This document shows, piece by piece, positions 37,615 to 46,381 of a stretch of 64,000 nt of DNA. Origin of the DNA: Psychrobacter immobilis (GTDB lineage Bacteria; Pseudomonadota; Gammaproteobacteria; Pseudomonadales; Moraxellaceae). How positions within the stretch are numbered: position 1 is the stretch's first letter; the number at the start of each line of letters is the position of its first letter. The stretch spans positions 40,098 through 104,097 of the forward strand of contig NZ_CAJHAD010000010.1 of assembly GCF_904846285.1 (NCBI RefSeq). The letters are read 5' to 3'. Position numbers and translations under genes: made by a program. The notes beneath the pieces were generated by a model that searched no databases, was not told where the DNA came from, and saw nothing but the letters and a program-made list of their open reading frames with translations.

Positions 37615-38673
37615 TTATAGCGCAGGCAGCTCGGTCATCGGCCAACGCGGTACGCAGCTAACAGCTAAATCATCTGCTTGACCTGCTTGCAAGCGCTCGT
37701 AACCGGCATAAGCAATCATCGCGCCATTATCGGTACATAACGCTGGCGGTGCGTAATGAACAGTGGCATTAATTTTAGCAAGCTCGCTCTCTAATGTCTC
37801 ACGCAAATGACTATTAGCACTGACGCCTCCCGCAATGACCAATCGGCTCATCTCGACCTGTTTAAGCGCTTTGACGCATTTTTTTACCAAGGTATCGATC
37901 ACCGCATGTTGAAAGCTTGCGGCAATATCCGCGCGCACTTGTGGATCGCTAGCAGAACCATTGCCTGAGCCGCCTGAACATGGGGTATCTTTAATCAGGT
38001 TATGCACCGCCGTTTTCATACCACTAAAAGAAAAATCCAAACCGCGATGCAGCATCGGGCGCGGTAAATCATAAGCATTTTTGTCGCCGCTTTCCGCTAA
38101 TTTGGCAATATTTGGCCCACCAGGGTACGGCAGACCGAGCATTTTTGCCGCTTTATCAAAGCACTCACCCGCCGCATCATCAATGGACTCACCAAGGATT
38201 TCATATTGACCGATACCATGAGCGGCAATAAGCAAAGTATGACCACCAGAAACAAGTAAGGAAACAAACGGAAATGCTGGGGGATTCGCTCCCATCAAAG
38301 GTGCTAATAAATGCCCTTCCATATGATGAACGCCAATCGCTGGTATATTCAAGCCATAAGCTAAGCTGCGCCCAAATAATGCGCCAGTCATTAGCGCACC
38401 AATAAGCCCAGGGCCTTTGGTGTATGCAATAGCATCAATCTCATCTTTAGTGATATTGCACTGCTCTAGTAATTCGTTAAACAAAGGCACCAGCTTACGA
38501 ATATGATCGCGACTGGCAAGCTCAGGCACCACACCGCCATAAAGGGCATGTAGCTCTATCTGCGAGTACAGCACTTGCCCAAGCAGACCTTTATTGTCGC
38601 TATCTATCTGCTCGCTATCGAAAATCGCTAGACCAGTCTCATCGCAAGAGGTCTCTAAACCCAATACTTTCAT
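37615..38673 (-). CDS. tsaD: tRNA N6-adenosine threonylcarbamoyltransferase TsaD
   Basis: A 352-residue ASKHA-fold protein that transfers threonylcarbamoyl to A37 of ANN-decoding tRNAs with TsaB and TsaE. The start [14 protein letters not shown] is diagnostic, as are the metal site [14 protein letters not shown] and the later [11 protein letters not shown]. Length is slightly above the usual 340 because of a short Ser/Gly insert ([11 protein letters not shown]) near residue 236. crcB follows 58 bp downstream. Confidence 0.96.
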   Translation of the reverse strand: MKVLGLETSCDETGLAIFDSEQIDSDNKGLLGQVLYSQIELHALYGGVVPELASRDHIRKLVPLFNELLEQCNITKDEIDAIAYTKGPGLIGALMTGALFGRSLAYGLNIPAIGVHHMEGHLLAPLMGANPPAFPFVSLLVSGGHTLLIAAHGIGQYEILGESIDDAAGECFDKAAKMLGLPYPGGPNIAKLAESGDKNAYDLPRPMLHRGLDFSFSGMKTAVHNLIKDTPCSGGSGNGSASDPQVRADIAASFQHAVIDTLVKKCVKALKQVEMSRLVIAGGVSANSHLRETLESELAKINATVHYAPPALCTDNGAMIAYAGYERLQAGQADDLAVSCVPRWPMTELPAL

Positions 38674-38800
38674 CTATGTGCCTTTATATTTTGTTTTACC
38701 GCGTTTATAACTGTGCATCGTTTATTATGACTATGCAAAGTTTATTGCTTAAAAACAGCTTTTTAGAATATACGTTATAGCGGTATTGCATGGCCAATAA

Positions 38801-38832
38801 AAAACCGCCACTGTTGGCTTACAATGGCGGTC
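38801..38832 (-). terminator. Intrinsic terminator after the cytochrome c5 gene
   Basis: On the minus strand ACCGCCA is paired with TGGCGGT across a 14-nt loop and followed by a run of T. It lies 27 bp past the cytochrome stop. Confidence 0.8.
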
Positions 38833-38858
38833 ATTCTAGCAAATTTCAACAAGCAATA

Positions 38859-39380
38859 TTAGCTAGCTGCAGCAACCATATAATCAACTGCGGCATGAAC
38901 TTGTGCTTCAGTGACGTCTCCAACCGCTTGCGCAGGCATTTTATTAAAGCCTTTGGCAGAATGCATACGTAATGTTTCTATGTCTTTGGCAAGGTGTGGC
39001 GCCCAAGCTGCTTTATCACCAAATTTCGGCGCTTCAAGCAAACCATTTTCATGACAAACTTTACACTGTTTTTCGTACAGCTGCGCACCAGCATCTGCGG
39101 CCAACACTTCAGGCTCAGCAGCAGCTTCAGGTTCAGCTTCTACGACTGGCACTTCTGTAGGCTCTGCTTCAACCGCAGGCTCAGGGGTTACCACTTCAGT
39201 TTCTGCAGCAGGCGCTTCTGGCTCTACTACTACCGTTTCTGTCTCATTAACCGCGGCAGGTTCTTCTGCCTTATTGTCACCGCCACTACAAGCACTAAGT
39301 GCCAATAACGCACTAAGACTTAGGCTAGATAACGCTAATTTAGTAACCGATTTTTTCTTCATTTTTTGCTGAATAGTCAT
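38859..39380 (-). CDS. Lipoprotein cytochrome c5-type haem protein
   Basis: A 173-residue exported haem protein. The signal peptide ends in the lipobox LSAC (Cys31), so it should be membrane-anchored in the periplasm. A low-complexity linker of about 60 residues (37-95, rich in Glu, Pro, Ala and Val) connects it to a cytochrome c5 domain with the haem site CKVCH near residue 109 and the axial Met in KMPAQ. Cytochromes c5 act as electron carriers between the bc1 complex and terminal oxidases. The long acidic linker is unusual and probably extends the haem domain away from the membrane. Confidence 0.88.
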   Translation of the reverse strand: MTIQQKMKKKSVTKLALSSLSLSALLALSACSGGDNKAEEPAAVNETETVVVEPEAPAAETEVVTPEPAVEAEPTEVPVVEAEPEAAAEPEVLAADAGAQLYEKQCKVCHENGLLEAPKFGDKAAWAPHLAKDIETLRMHSAKGFNKMPAQAVGDVTEAQVHAAVDYMVAAAS

Positions 39381-39510
39381 AGTTATTCCTTCATCTATAG
39401 ATTATTGGTGATAAACCCCAATGTAATAGCTGGCATAGTAGTCAAAAGCTGGCAATGATGAATCGCTATTATTAATCGAGTGTGCTGCTTACTAACTCGT
39501 TTGTTTATTG

Positions 39511-39924
39511 CTATTGATTGCTTGCGGGCGCATTAGCAGTCGCATCAGTACCTGCCATCTCTGTACCCGTACTAGCCACTTCGGTATCCGCACTTGCAGT
39601 GGCTGGCGCTTCTGATGCATCAGTGGCAACTGTACCATCTTGTGCAGTAGCAGTTTCAGTACCTGCTGCAGTATCAGCAGTCGCGTCTGTCTCAGCCGCT
39701 GGCATTGGCGCAGTTTCTGGGAAATCTAGCTTTTCTGCTTCAGGCGCATTTTTACGGGCAAGCTCTGCCGCTTCGTCTACTTTATCTTTTGCTAAGACTT
39801 CACCAGACTCTGCGCCCGCTGCTTCTTTATCATTGCTACAAGCACTGATACTGACGCCCATTGTAAGAAGCAAGGTCGCCCATAATGCCGTACTAACCGC
39901 TGTTTTTTTCATGCCAATTTTCAT
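39511..39924 (-). CDS. Low-complexity acidic lipoprotein
   Basis: A 137-residue lipoprotein of unknown role. A signal peptide ends at a lipobox ISAC (Cys29). The mature part contains one helical stretch (about 45-75, KDKVDEAAELARKNAPEAEK) followed by about 65 residues almost entirely of Ala, Thr, Glu, Asp and Ser, probably disordered. The complementary strand is also open for most of the length, which reflects this composition. Its composition resembles the linker of the neighbouring cytochrome c5, but no haem or catalytic motif is present. Confidence 0.72.
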   Translation of the reverse strand: MKIGMKKTAVSTALWATLLLTMGVSISACSNDKEAAGAESGEVLAKDKVDEAAELARKNAPEAEKLDFPETAPMPAAETDATADTAAGTETATAQDGTVATDASEAPATASADTEVASTGTEMAGTDATANAPASNQ

Positions 39925-40352
39925 CGAAAAATCCTCAATATGATAGCTATAAAAGCCTTGTAGCGCCTGCCTCTACTTTTAGTTTAGGTTTCAAGGTCAG
40001 ACTGAACATAGCATAGCATAGAGTTAATATAAGCCGTTATTGCCAAACAGGTGTTTTGTCCATCTTTTATTGATGATTTGTTAAAAGATTATTAAAAATA
40101 TTAACACTTCTACTTGAGTTAACGTCCTATTAAATTTGTACCGCTCAGTGTATGGTTAGTGACTGATACTTAAAATAGATACGCGAAAGCCTTTGACTTT
40201 GCTGCCATTTTTTATTAAAATAGGCGCCCTTGTGCTATTGCGCAAGATTATCCTAGTTTGAGCTGATGCCAGTAATCTTGAGATATTACGGCTAAACACT
40301 AATATACAGCCAAACTAATGCCCTTATATCTCATCCTAATCGAGGAGTCTTC
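39925..40352. other. Divergent intergenic region upstream of rpsU
   Basis: A 428-bp gap between the divergent lipoprotein gene and rpsU, presumably with promoters for both. The rpsU ribosome-binding site is GAGGAG (40343-40348, 4 nt from the ATG). No terminator, repeat or small gene recognised. Confidence 0.4.
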
Positions 40353-40568
40353 ATGCCTGCAGTTAAGGTTAAAGAAAACGAACCAGTTGATATCGCTATC
40401 CGTCGTTTCAAACGTGCTTGTGAAAAAGCTGGCGTATTGGCAGATGTACGTAAGCGTGAATTTTATGAAAAACCAACGCAAGTACGCAAGCGCAAAGCAG
40501 CTGCTGCAGTAAAGCGTTATAAAAAGAAATTACAACGCGAAACTATTCGTACCACTCGTATGTACTAA
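40353..40568 (+). CDS. rpsU: 30S ribosomal protein S21
   Basis: A 71-residue basic ribosomal protein with the standard S21 sequence ([38 protein letters not shown] and RTTRMY end). S21 sits near the anti-Shine-Dalgarno end of 16S rRNA and assists initiation. A GAGGAG site is close to the ATG. A strong terminator follows, then yqeY; the dnaG and rpoD genes that often follow rpsU are not here. Confidence 0.97.
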   Translation: MPAVKVKENEPVDIAIRRFKRACEKAGVLADVRKREFYEKPTQVRKRKAAAAVKRYKKKLQRETIRTTRMY

Positions 40569-40604
40569 TCGATTATTCGACTAGCTAAATACCAGCACTA
40601 CACT

Positions 40605-40642
40605 AACGCCACTGTTATCGATAAATAACAGTGGCGTTTTTT
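40605..40642 (+). terminator. Intrinsic terminator after rpsU
   Basis: A perfect inverted repeat (AACGCCACTGTTAT / ATAACAGTGGCGTT) with a 6-nt loop and a T-run, 37 bp past the rpsU stop. Confidence 0.92.
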
Positions 40643-40643
40643 A

Positions 40644-40652
40644 TGCTACAAT
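40644..40652 (+). promoter_or_regulatory. Candidate extended -10 promoter for yqeY
   Basis: TGCTACAAT, an extended -10 box immediately after the rpsU terminator and about 120 bp upstream of yqeY. No good -35 visible, since the terminator occupies that position. Confidence 0.35.
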
Positions 40653-40773
40653 TTTTGTTATTCATGCTGGTAAATACTCAGCAGATTTTTATTTAACACT
40701 TTATCCCCTATTACTTTATCAACAGTTATTTTACTAAAAATTATTTTATCCATACTCATAAGGAATAATAACA

Positions 40774-41223
40774 ATGAGCCAGCTTAAACAGACGTTAACT
40801 GACACCATCATCGTCTCTATGAAAGCACGTGAGATTGAACGAGTCAAAGTCCTACGTAACGTACAAGCGGTTATCAAACAAATCGAGATTGACCGTCAAA
40901 CAGAACTTAACGATGCCGAAGTACTTGAGATTTTACAAAAACAGCTCAAGCAACGCCATGAATCCTTGACTATTTTTACCGAAAACGGTCGCGATGATTT
41001 GGCAAACAAAGAGCAGTTTGAGATTGATATTATCAATGAATATATGCCAAAACAGATGGATGATGCCGAGCTTGCCGCTTTGGTCAATGCCGAAATCGCT
41101 GCACAAGGCGCCACATCGATGCGTGATATGGGCAGCGTGATGGGTGTGTTAAAGAATAAAACTGCGGGCCGTGCTGACCCTGCCTTAATCTCTAAACTGG
41201 TGAAAGACGCTTTGCAAGGTTAA
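40774..41223 (+). CDS. yqeY: YqeY/GatB-like domain protein
   Basis: A 149-residue protein of the YqeY family, related to the tRNA-binding tail domain of GatB and thought to act in tRNA-linked functions. Helical repeats: KAREIERVKVLRNVQAVIKQ, NEYMPKQMDDAELAALV, MGSVMGVLKNKTAGRADPALIS, all family features. An AAGGAAT site precedes the ATG. It follows rpsU as in many gammaproteobacteria, but with its own possible promoter. Its exact role is not known. Confidence 0.9.
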   Translation: MSQLKQTLTDTIIVSMKAREIERVKVLRNVQAVIKQIEIDRQTELNDAEVLEILQKQLKQRHESLTIFTENGRDDLANKEQFEIDIINEYMPKQMDDAELAALVNAEIAAQGATSMRDMGSVMGVLKNKTAGRADPALISKLVKDALQG

Positions 41224-41280
41224 TTGAAGTTAAGAAAAGCGATAGTTAGTTTGAAATAAACTTGATACGTTAATAACCAC

Positions 41281-41350
41281 ATGCGACTGTTATAAATTTT
41301 CCTTGCTTGCTGCTATCACAGATGCTAAGAAAAATTCATCCCAGTCGCAC
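41281..41350. repeat. Palindromic interspersed repeat, copy 2
   Basis: An element with ends ATGCGACTG (41281-41289) and CAGTCGCAC (41342-41350), complementary at 8 of 9 positions, and an inner ATAAATTTTCCTTGCTTGCT identical to the copy at 9574-9649. The terminal stem differs between copies at one position, and both arms changed together (GTGCTACTG against GTGCGACTG). Confidence 0.65.
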
Positions 41351-41415
41351 TGTATCGATTTTAAAGCCCGTCTGCTATATATTCTTAATTATTGTATAAA
41401 CTTAAGCTCTCAAAC

Positions 41416-41450
41416 AACCGCCTAGGGCTTAAAGTCTTTGGCGGTTTTTA
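41416..41450. terminator. Possible bidirectional terminator at the bepA 3' end
   Basis: AACCGCC and GGCGGTT are complementary across a 17-nt spacer; on the plus strand a T-run follows. One arm lies inside the last codons of bepA. It could end the yqeY and bepA transcripts, which converge here. Confidence 0.5.
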
Positions 41451-43023
41451 CCGCTTTGATTTCCGCATTAATATTGGCCAGTAACGGTCGGGCGCTGCTC
41501 GCTTGCGCAGTTTTTTGCATTTGCTCAGTCAATTGCTTGGCTTGCGTCAACGAGGTCAGCGCACGCTCATAGCGTCCACTCCACAGCTGGTCATGACTTC
41601 GATAACGCAGCGCATTGATGGTGGCAATTTTTGCAAGCGGCACCGAGTCGGTAGTTTTAGCAATTTTCTCATTGGCCAATTGCAAACTTTGCCACGCATA
41701 ACGGTCATTTGGCTGCTGCTCAGTCAAGGGTTTAAGCAATGCTTGCGCTTTGGTTGGCTGATTGCTATTGGTCAGTGCTTCCGCTAAATAAAGACGCAGG
41801 TCACGGCGCTCAGGATAAAGGCGCTGCTGACTCTCGAGCAGTTCAGCCGCTTGTTGCCATTTATTTTGCTCAGTAAGGATTTGGCTTTGGGTAATGGACA
41901 ATAACGGCTCTAATACTTGGCGCTGCGTTGCGGGTAATGCCGACAGCTCATTATATATCTCATTGGCCTCGCCAAAGCGCTGCTGCTCGCCATACCAATA
42001 CATCAGCGCCAATTTTGCCCCGACGCTATTTTTAGCGGCAGTCGTCAGTGCGGTTTCAGAGACATGCTTGCCGGTACTTTGCGTACGCCAGTACAGTAAA
42101 TCAAACAACGCTTGATGGCGCTGCTGCTTTGACAAAGGCAATGCATCATAACGCTGAGCACGGCTTTGCGACTCACTTAAACGCTCATTGCTTAAAGGAT
42201 GCGAGCGCACAAAACTGGGTAAGAATTGATTGGCGGTTTGGTTCAATTGGCTTTTTTGATTCATCGTCGCAAAAAATCGCGGCATGGCGCGTGGATCGTA
42301 ACCAGCTTGGTTCATGATTTGCATACCGACGCGGTCAGCATCACGTTCATTATTACGGCTAAAAGCCATGCTGCTATTCATCGTCGCGGTTTGACTGCCC
42401 ATCATAACGGCAGCGGCTGCATCACCATCGACCGCTGACGCGGCAATCGCTGCCAGCATGCCGCCTACTTGCATCAGCAAGGCTTTTTTACGCTCATCCG
42501 CGCCGCTCTCATAATGATGCTGACTAATATGTGCCACCTCATGGGCAACGACGCTGGCAAGTTCATCCATACTGCTCGCCGCTAGTATCGTCCCCGTATT
42601 GAGACCAATAACCCCACCTGGCGCCGCAAAAGCATTGATACTGGGATTATCAATAATAACCAAGCCAAGTGGCGCTTGCTGTCGGGCTTGCGCATTTAGT
42701 CGCCATGTCATCTCCTTGACCGTTTCTTGAATCCAAGGGTCATGCTCCATCTTAGTACGACCATTAATGTTTCTTAATGACCATTCGCCAAGCAGTTTAT
42801 TTTCATACTGCTCCGCAAAGCTTAACCCCTGCCCGCGCAAATTGGGCAAATCTAACTCTTCAGCATTGGTAGGCTGCCATGAATCATAAGCAAATGGTGC
42901 CGCTTGCGTGCTAATACTGTTGGCAGTGGTTGCTAGCGCCAGTAAAGTAGCAGATATGCCAACCCTTAGCACAACAGCACCTTTTAACGTGTTTAGCAGC
43001 GATGGTCTATGAGAATAATACAA
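41422..43023 (-). CDS. bepA: M48 family periplasmic metalloprotease with TPR region (BepA/YfgC-like)
   Basis: A 533-residue exported zinc protease that in E. coli (BepA) helps LptD assembly and degrades misfolded outer-membrane proteins. The signal peptide ends near STQAA. The zinc site is HEVAH at about residues 165-169, with the third ligand in RDADRVGMQ. The second half (about 300-510) consists of tetratricopeptide-like helical repeats. Family motifs IDNPSINAFAAPGGVIGLNTG and SFVRSHPLSNERLSE confirm the call. Confidence 0.9.
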   Translation of the reverse strand: MYYSHRPSLLNTLKGAVVLRVGISATLLALATTANSISTQAAPFAYDSWQPTNAEELDLPNLRGQGLSFAEQYENKLLGEWSLRNINGRTKMEHDPWIQETVKEMTWRLNAQARQQAPLGLVIIDNPSINAFAAPGGVIGLNTGTILAASSMDELASVVAHEVAHISQHHYESGADERKKALLMQVGGMLAAIAASAVDGDAAAAVMMGSQTATMNSSMAFSRNNERDADRVGMQIMNQAGYDPRAMPRFFATMNQKSQLNQTANQFLPSFVRSHPLSNERLSESQSRAQRYDALPLSKQQRHQALFDLLYWRTQSTGKHVSETALTTAAKNSVGAKLALMYWYGEQQRFGEANEIYNELSALPATQRQVLEPLLSITQSQILTEQNKWQQAAELLESQQRLYPERRDLRLYLAEALTNSNQPTKAQALLKPLTEQQPNDRYAWQSLQLANEKIAKTTDSVPLAKIATINALRYRSHDQLWSGRYERALTSLTQAKQLTEQMQKTAQASSARPLLANINAEIKAVKTAKDFKP

Positions 43024-43369
43024 GTGCGTATCCTATACGAGTAATCATAACGTCTTTTTGACTATACGAGCTTGTTTATTCAAGGTCAATTGTCGTCTGC
43101 TTCTGGCTACCAATCACGCTGCCGTGCGTCACGATTGTGCAACATGATTGTGTAAATCTAGGCTGTATAAATTTATAGTCCGAATTTAAATTTAAATACA
43201 TCGCCTAATGCTAATAAGACGTGCTGATTGACCAAACATTATGATGATTATATTCAACTGCAATTATATAGTGGCAATTTGCTATAATGGCAAGTCATGA
43301 TAAAGGCTTCTGAGCAATACTGTACTAAGCCAAGCGCTGTTAAACACTGATATTTTATAGGTTTATTTT
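43024..43369. other. Divergent intergenic region between bepA and the TusA-like gene
   Basis: A 346-bp gap with a candidate promoter for the TusA-like gene at 43280-43288. Nothing else recognised. Confidence 0.4.
43280..43288 (+). promoter_or_regulatory. Candidate extended -10 promoter for the TusA-like gene
   Basis: TGCTATAAT, an extended -10 box about 80 bp upstream of the start. A -35 element is weak or missing. Confidence 0.4.
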
Positions 43370-43855
43370 ATGTCCTTTGATAACCAACCCATCATTGTAC
43401 TAGGTGATTATACTTTTCACTTATCAGAGACTTTGCCTGAACCAAAACAGCAAGTGATAAGACAACTGATGGATTTATTGACCGACAATACTATTAGATT
43501 AATTGATAACGTTAAGCTAAATGACAACTCAGGTCTGACGCAAACAACCATTCAGATTAAAGATATAGTAGATGGGCGCGGACTTGCCTGCCCGATGCCG
43601 CTGCTAAAAACTAAGGTAGCATTACGTCAGGTAGCCGTGGGTGAATCACTATATGTGGTTGCAACTGACCCAAATTCGCAAGCCGATATCACTGCTTTTT
43701 GTGCGCAGAGTCAGAAAACGGACACAACAAATCCGTTATTATTGCTTATTAATAAGAAAACAGTGTCAAATAGCGAAGAAGCTATAGCGACAAAACCTAG
43801 AGATTCTGTTGATACAATATATCACTTCATCATTACCAAAACTGATAGCAACTAA
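43370..43855 (+). CDS. TusA-family sulfurtransferase-like protein with N-terminal extension
   Basis: A 161-residue protein whose central part (about residues 65-115) is a TusA/SirA fold: IVDGRGLACPMPLLKTKVAL, with the sulfur-carrying cysteine in the CPxP motif. TusA proteins pass sulfur to tRNA thiolation or cofactor pathways. Here the usual about 80-residue protein is extended by about 64 residues at the N-terminus (no family recognised) and 45 at the C-terminus. Its neighbour rpoH starts 79 bp downstream, but no functional tie is evident. The extension makes the exact role uncertain. Confidence 0.8.
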   Translation: MSFDNQPIIVLGDYTFHLSETLPEPKQQVIRQLMDLLTDNTIRLIDNVKLNDNSGLTQTTIQIKDIVDGRGLACPMPLLKTKVALRQVAVGESLYVVATDPNSQADITAFCAQSQKTDTTNPLLLLINKKTVSNSEEAIATKPRDSVDTIYHFIITKTDSN

Positions 43856-43934
43856 GCGGCGCTATCCTTTACAATTACAACTATAAAGATTTTTATCTGA
43901 CTCATTGCTTATCTATTTAACCAAGGTCAAGAAT

Positions 43935-44960
43935 ATGGCTAATACTTCTACTAACGCTGCAAACTCCCGTAAAAAGGACAGCGCAGCGCCTATAAAAAAC
44001 GAAGCACGTGATGCGGCGTTAAAAGCGGCGGCTGCGCGTCCGCCTTATGACGCCAGTGCGCTTGGCGATACTAGTACCCGCGATTTGGTTCCTGCGATGC
44101 CAACGCATCTATCTGCGCCTGGGGTAAATTTGGGTGCCTATATTAATACCGTGCATCAAATACCAATTTTGACACCAACCCAAGAGCAAGAGCTCGCCCA
44201 TCGCTATTACGATGAAGGTGATGTTGAAGCCGCGCGCCTGCTAGTTATGTCACATCTGCGCTTTGTTATTCATATTGCCCGTAGCTATTCAGGTTATGGT
44301 CTGCCACAAGCGGATTTAATCCAAGAAGGCAATTTAGGCTTAATGAAAGCCGTTAAACGCTTTGATCCTAATAAAGGCGTACGTTTAGTATCATTTGCCG
44401 TGCATTGGATTAAGGCTGAAATTCACGAATTTGTCATTCGTAACTGGCGCATTGTCAAAGTTGCTACTACCAAGGCACACCGTAAATTATTCTTTAACTT
44501 ACGTAGTCTTAAAAAGACCAATAATCAGCTAACTCTTGAAGAGGCCGATGCGATTGCCAATGACTTAAATGTGACACGCAAGCAAGTGCTTGAGATGGAA
44601 TCGCGCCTGACATCGTATGATGCGTCATTTGAAGCGCAATCGAGCGATGATGATGATGGACGCTATGCGCCGCAGCTGTTCTTAGAGGACGGTATCGACC
44701 CTGCTGAGATGGTTGAAGAGTCTGATTGGGAAGAAAATAACTCATCTGCCTTGCTTGCTGCAATGGATACCTTAGATGATCGTTCGCGCGATATCGTCGA
44801 GCAGCGCTGGCTTTCTGAGCAAAAATCAACCTTACATGAACTAGCGGCGGTTTACTCTATATCGGCAGAACGTGTACGCCAAATCGAGAAGAATGCCATG
44901 GATAAAATCCGTGAAGCCATGACCATCGATAGCGTGATTTTACCGGATGATATTCAGTAA
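43935..44960 (+). CDS. rpoH: Heat-shock sigma factor RpoH (sigma-32)
   Basis: A 341-residue sigma-70 family protein. Region 2 (HLRFVIHIARSYSGYGLPQADLIQEGN...GLMKAVKRFDPNKG, and WIKAEIHEFVIRNWRIVK) contains the RpoH signature; the RpoH box NWRIVKVATTKAHRKLFFNLR follows; region 4 is SILHELAAVYSISAERVRQIEKNAM-like (TLHELAAVYSISAERVRQ). The first 65 residues are a poorly conserved Ala/Lys-rich extension. Start is the ATG at 43935 with AAGG 8 nt upstream; an in-frame TTG ten codons earlier is less likely. RNA thermosensing of the 5' region, as in E. coli rpoH, is possible but not assessed. Confidence 0.95.
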   Translation: MANTSTNAANSRKKDSAAPIKNEARDAALKAAAARPPYDASALGDTSTRDLVPAMPTHLSAPGVNLGAYINTVHQIPILTPTQEQELAHRYYDEGDVEAARLLVMSHLRFVIHIARSYSGYGLPQADLIQEGNLGLMKAVKRFDPNKGVRLVSFAVHWIKAEIHEFVIRNWRIVKVATTKAHRKLFFNLRSLKKTNNQLTLEEADAIANDLNVTRKQVLEMESRLTSYDASFEAQSSDDDDGRYAPQLFLEDGIDPAEMVEESDWEENNSSALLAAMDTLDDRSRDIVEQRWLSEQKSTLHELAAVYSISAERVRQIEKNAMDKIREAMTIDSVILPDDIQ

Positions 44961-44962
44961 GT

Positions 44963-44998
44963 TGCTTATCAGATAAAGCTGCTTATCAGATGAAAAGC
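44963..44998. repeat. 17-bp tandem duplication just after the rpoH stop
   Basis: TGCTTATCAGATAAAGC (44963-44979) is followed by TGCTTATCAGATGAAAAGC (44980-44998). The end of rpoH (ATTCAGTAAGTTGCTT) looks like a more diverged first copy. Confidence 0.7.
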
Positions 44999-45036
44999 GC
45001 CATTATTAAAGCCCCTTCTATAACACGAGTTTTACC

Positions 45037-45408
45037 ATGCTAAATTGGATAAGTATTGCGGCGCTTAATTTGGCTATCGCCGTGGCTTTAGGCGCCTTTG
45101 GTGCTCATGGTCTTAAAGCTATCGTCAGCTCTCAGCAGCTTGAATGGTGGCAAACGGCTACCTTATACTGGTTCATACATGGGCTTGGATTGTTACTCGT
45201 TGGCATACTCATTCGCCTTAACTATACGACTCAAACCACAGCTTGGTTATTACAAATCGGGGTGATTATCTTTGCCGGCAGTTTATATGCGATGACGCTT
45301 GGTGCGCCGCGCTGGTTTGGGGCCATCACCCCTATCGGCGGCGTATTGATGATTGCAGGTTGGTTATGGCTTGCTGTATCGACGTTCCGTTTAGGTCATG
45401 TTACTTAA
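45037..45408 (+). CDS. DUF423 membrane protein (YgdD family)
   Basis: A 123-residue protein with four predicted membrane helices, conserved as DUF423 (YgdD in E. coli). The typical start contains GAFGAHGLK, and the C-terminal half has TPIGGVLMIAGWLWLA. The function is unknown. It follows rpoH by 76 bp and is followed by thiS by 178 bp. Confidence 0.88.
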   Translation: MLNWISIAALNLAIAVALGAFGAHGLKAIVSSQQLEWWQTATLYWFIHGLGLLLVGILIRLNYTTQTTAWLLQIGVIIFAGSLYAMTLGAPRWFGAITPIGGVLMIAGWLWLAVSTFRLGHVT

Positions 45409-45586
45409 CATCTACCTGTTTAATAGTTATTTTCTTAATATCTATTTCGGTTTAAATAGTCAAAACGCTTCATCAATCATGCCAAATAAATTATTGGCAA
45501 TCATATATAAAACATCAGTTAAATATCAGATTATATAAAAGAAGAGCTGATAAAAAGGAATCTCAAGTCATTAGGGAGCACATACT

Positions 45587-45787
45587 ATGAGTAATATTAG
45601 TGTAAACGGTAAAAGATTGCAGACTACGCACCAAACGGTACAATTGGTCGTCAATGAGCTTGGGCTTAGTAGTGGACGCTATGCCGTTGAAGTCGATGGC
45701 GAGCTGATACCAAAAAGTGAGCTTGATAAGCTGCATATCGTTGAAGGTATGAATATCGAAGTCGTACAAGCGGTTGGTGGCGGCTAG
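45587..45787 (+). CDS. thiS: Sulfur carrier protein ThiS
   Basis: A 66-residue ubiquitin-like protein ending in the Gly-Gly tail (AVGGG) that is adenylated and converted to a thiocarboxylate, the sulfur donor for the ThiG reaction. Recognisable core segments are SVNGKRL, LGLSSGRYAVEVDGELIPKSE and GMNIEVVQAVGGG. In many bacteria thiS precedes thiG directly; here thiG is about 22 kb away. A terminator follows 35 bp downstream. Confidence 0.92.
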   Translation: MSNISVNGKRLQTTHQTVQLVVNELGLSSGRYAVEVDGELIPKSELDKLHIVEGMNIEVVQAVGGG

Positions 45788-45821
45788 TATTTATAAATCA
45801 TACAGCCTAAAACAAGATAAT

Positions 45822-45862
45822 AAAAAAGACCTCAACAATGATACGTTAGAGGTCTTTTTTTT
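45822..45862. terminator. Bidirectional terminator after thiS
   Basis: AAAAAAGACCTC and GAGGTCTTTTTT pair across a 15-nt loop with long A and T runs on the two sides. It may also catch the hpf transcript from the other strand. Confidence 0.9.
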
Positions 45863-46000
45863 GCTTAGCTTAGTCAGCTTAGCATGTCGTTTTAATTACC
45901 AAAGCTGTCAATCATTTATCATTAATCATCCTGCTATTTATACTATTTATTGATTGGCTAAGATTGATTAATATTGCGACAGCAAATCCTATAATGGCAA

Positions 46001-46381
46001 TTAAATCGCTGGTGCTGCTTCAGCATCTTCTAAATCTTCATAGCGTTCATCACGTCCTGGACCCTGAGTTTTCTTGCGGTCTTGACGGGTTTTATATTTA
46101 CGCACTTGTCTATCAAGTTTGTCTGCCATCTCATTGATAGCTTTATACATATCATCTTCAAGCGCTTGAACAAACATCTCTTGACCTGCCACTCGCATAA
46201 TCGCTTCGGCTTTATGGGTCTTTTTACCGCCATCACTTGCGCCGCTGTTGTCTAGCGATAATATCACTTTAATACTTTGAATCTGATCGAAGTGACGCTC
46301 TACCTTTTCAAGTTTTTCGCGAACGGCTTTGTCCATGGCATCGGTAATACTGATATGGTGACCACTGATAGAAACATTCAT
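46001..46381 (-). CDS. hpf: Ribosome hibernation promoting factor
   Basis: A 126-residue HPF/YfiA fold protein that binds the 30S decoding region of idle ribosomes. Family motifs: MNVSISGHHISITDAMDKAVREK, KAEAIMRVAGQEMFVQA, DMYKAINEMADKLDRQVRKYK. It carries a roughly 30-residue charged C-terminal tail longer than in E. coli short HPF but lacking the dimerisation domain of long HPF. It follows rpoN on the same strand, the usual arrangement, separated by 442 bp. Confidence 0.92.
   Translation of the reverse strand: MNVSISGHHISITDAMDKAVREKLEKVERHFDQIQSIKVILSLDNSGASDGGKKTHKAEAIMRVAGQEMFVQALEDDMYKAINEMADKLDRQVRKYKTRQDRKKTQGPGRDERYEDLEDAEAAPAI

Noticed and set aside
39518..39943. Open frame of 141 codons on the plus strand opposite the low-complexity lipoprotein
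   Set aside because: It mirrors the Ala/Thr/Glu codons of the lipoprotein gene, has no ribosome-binding site and gives an Ala/Val/Ser-rich low-complexity product without known motifs.
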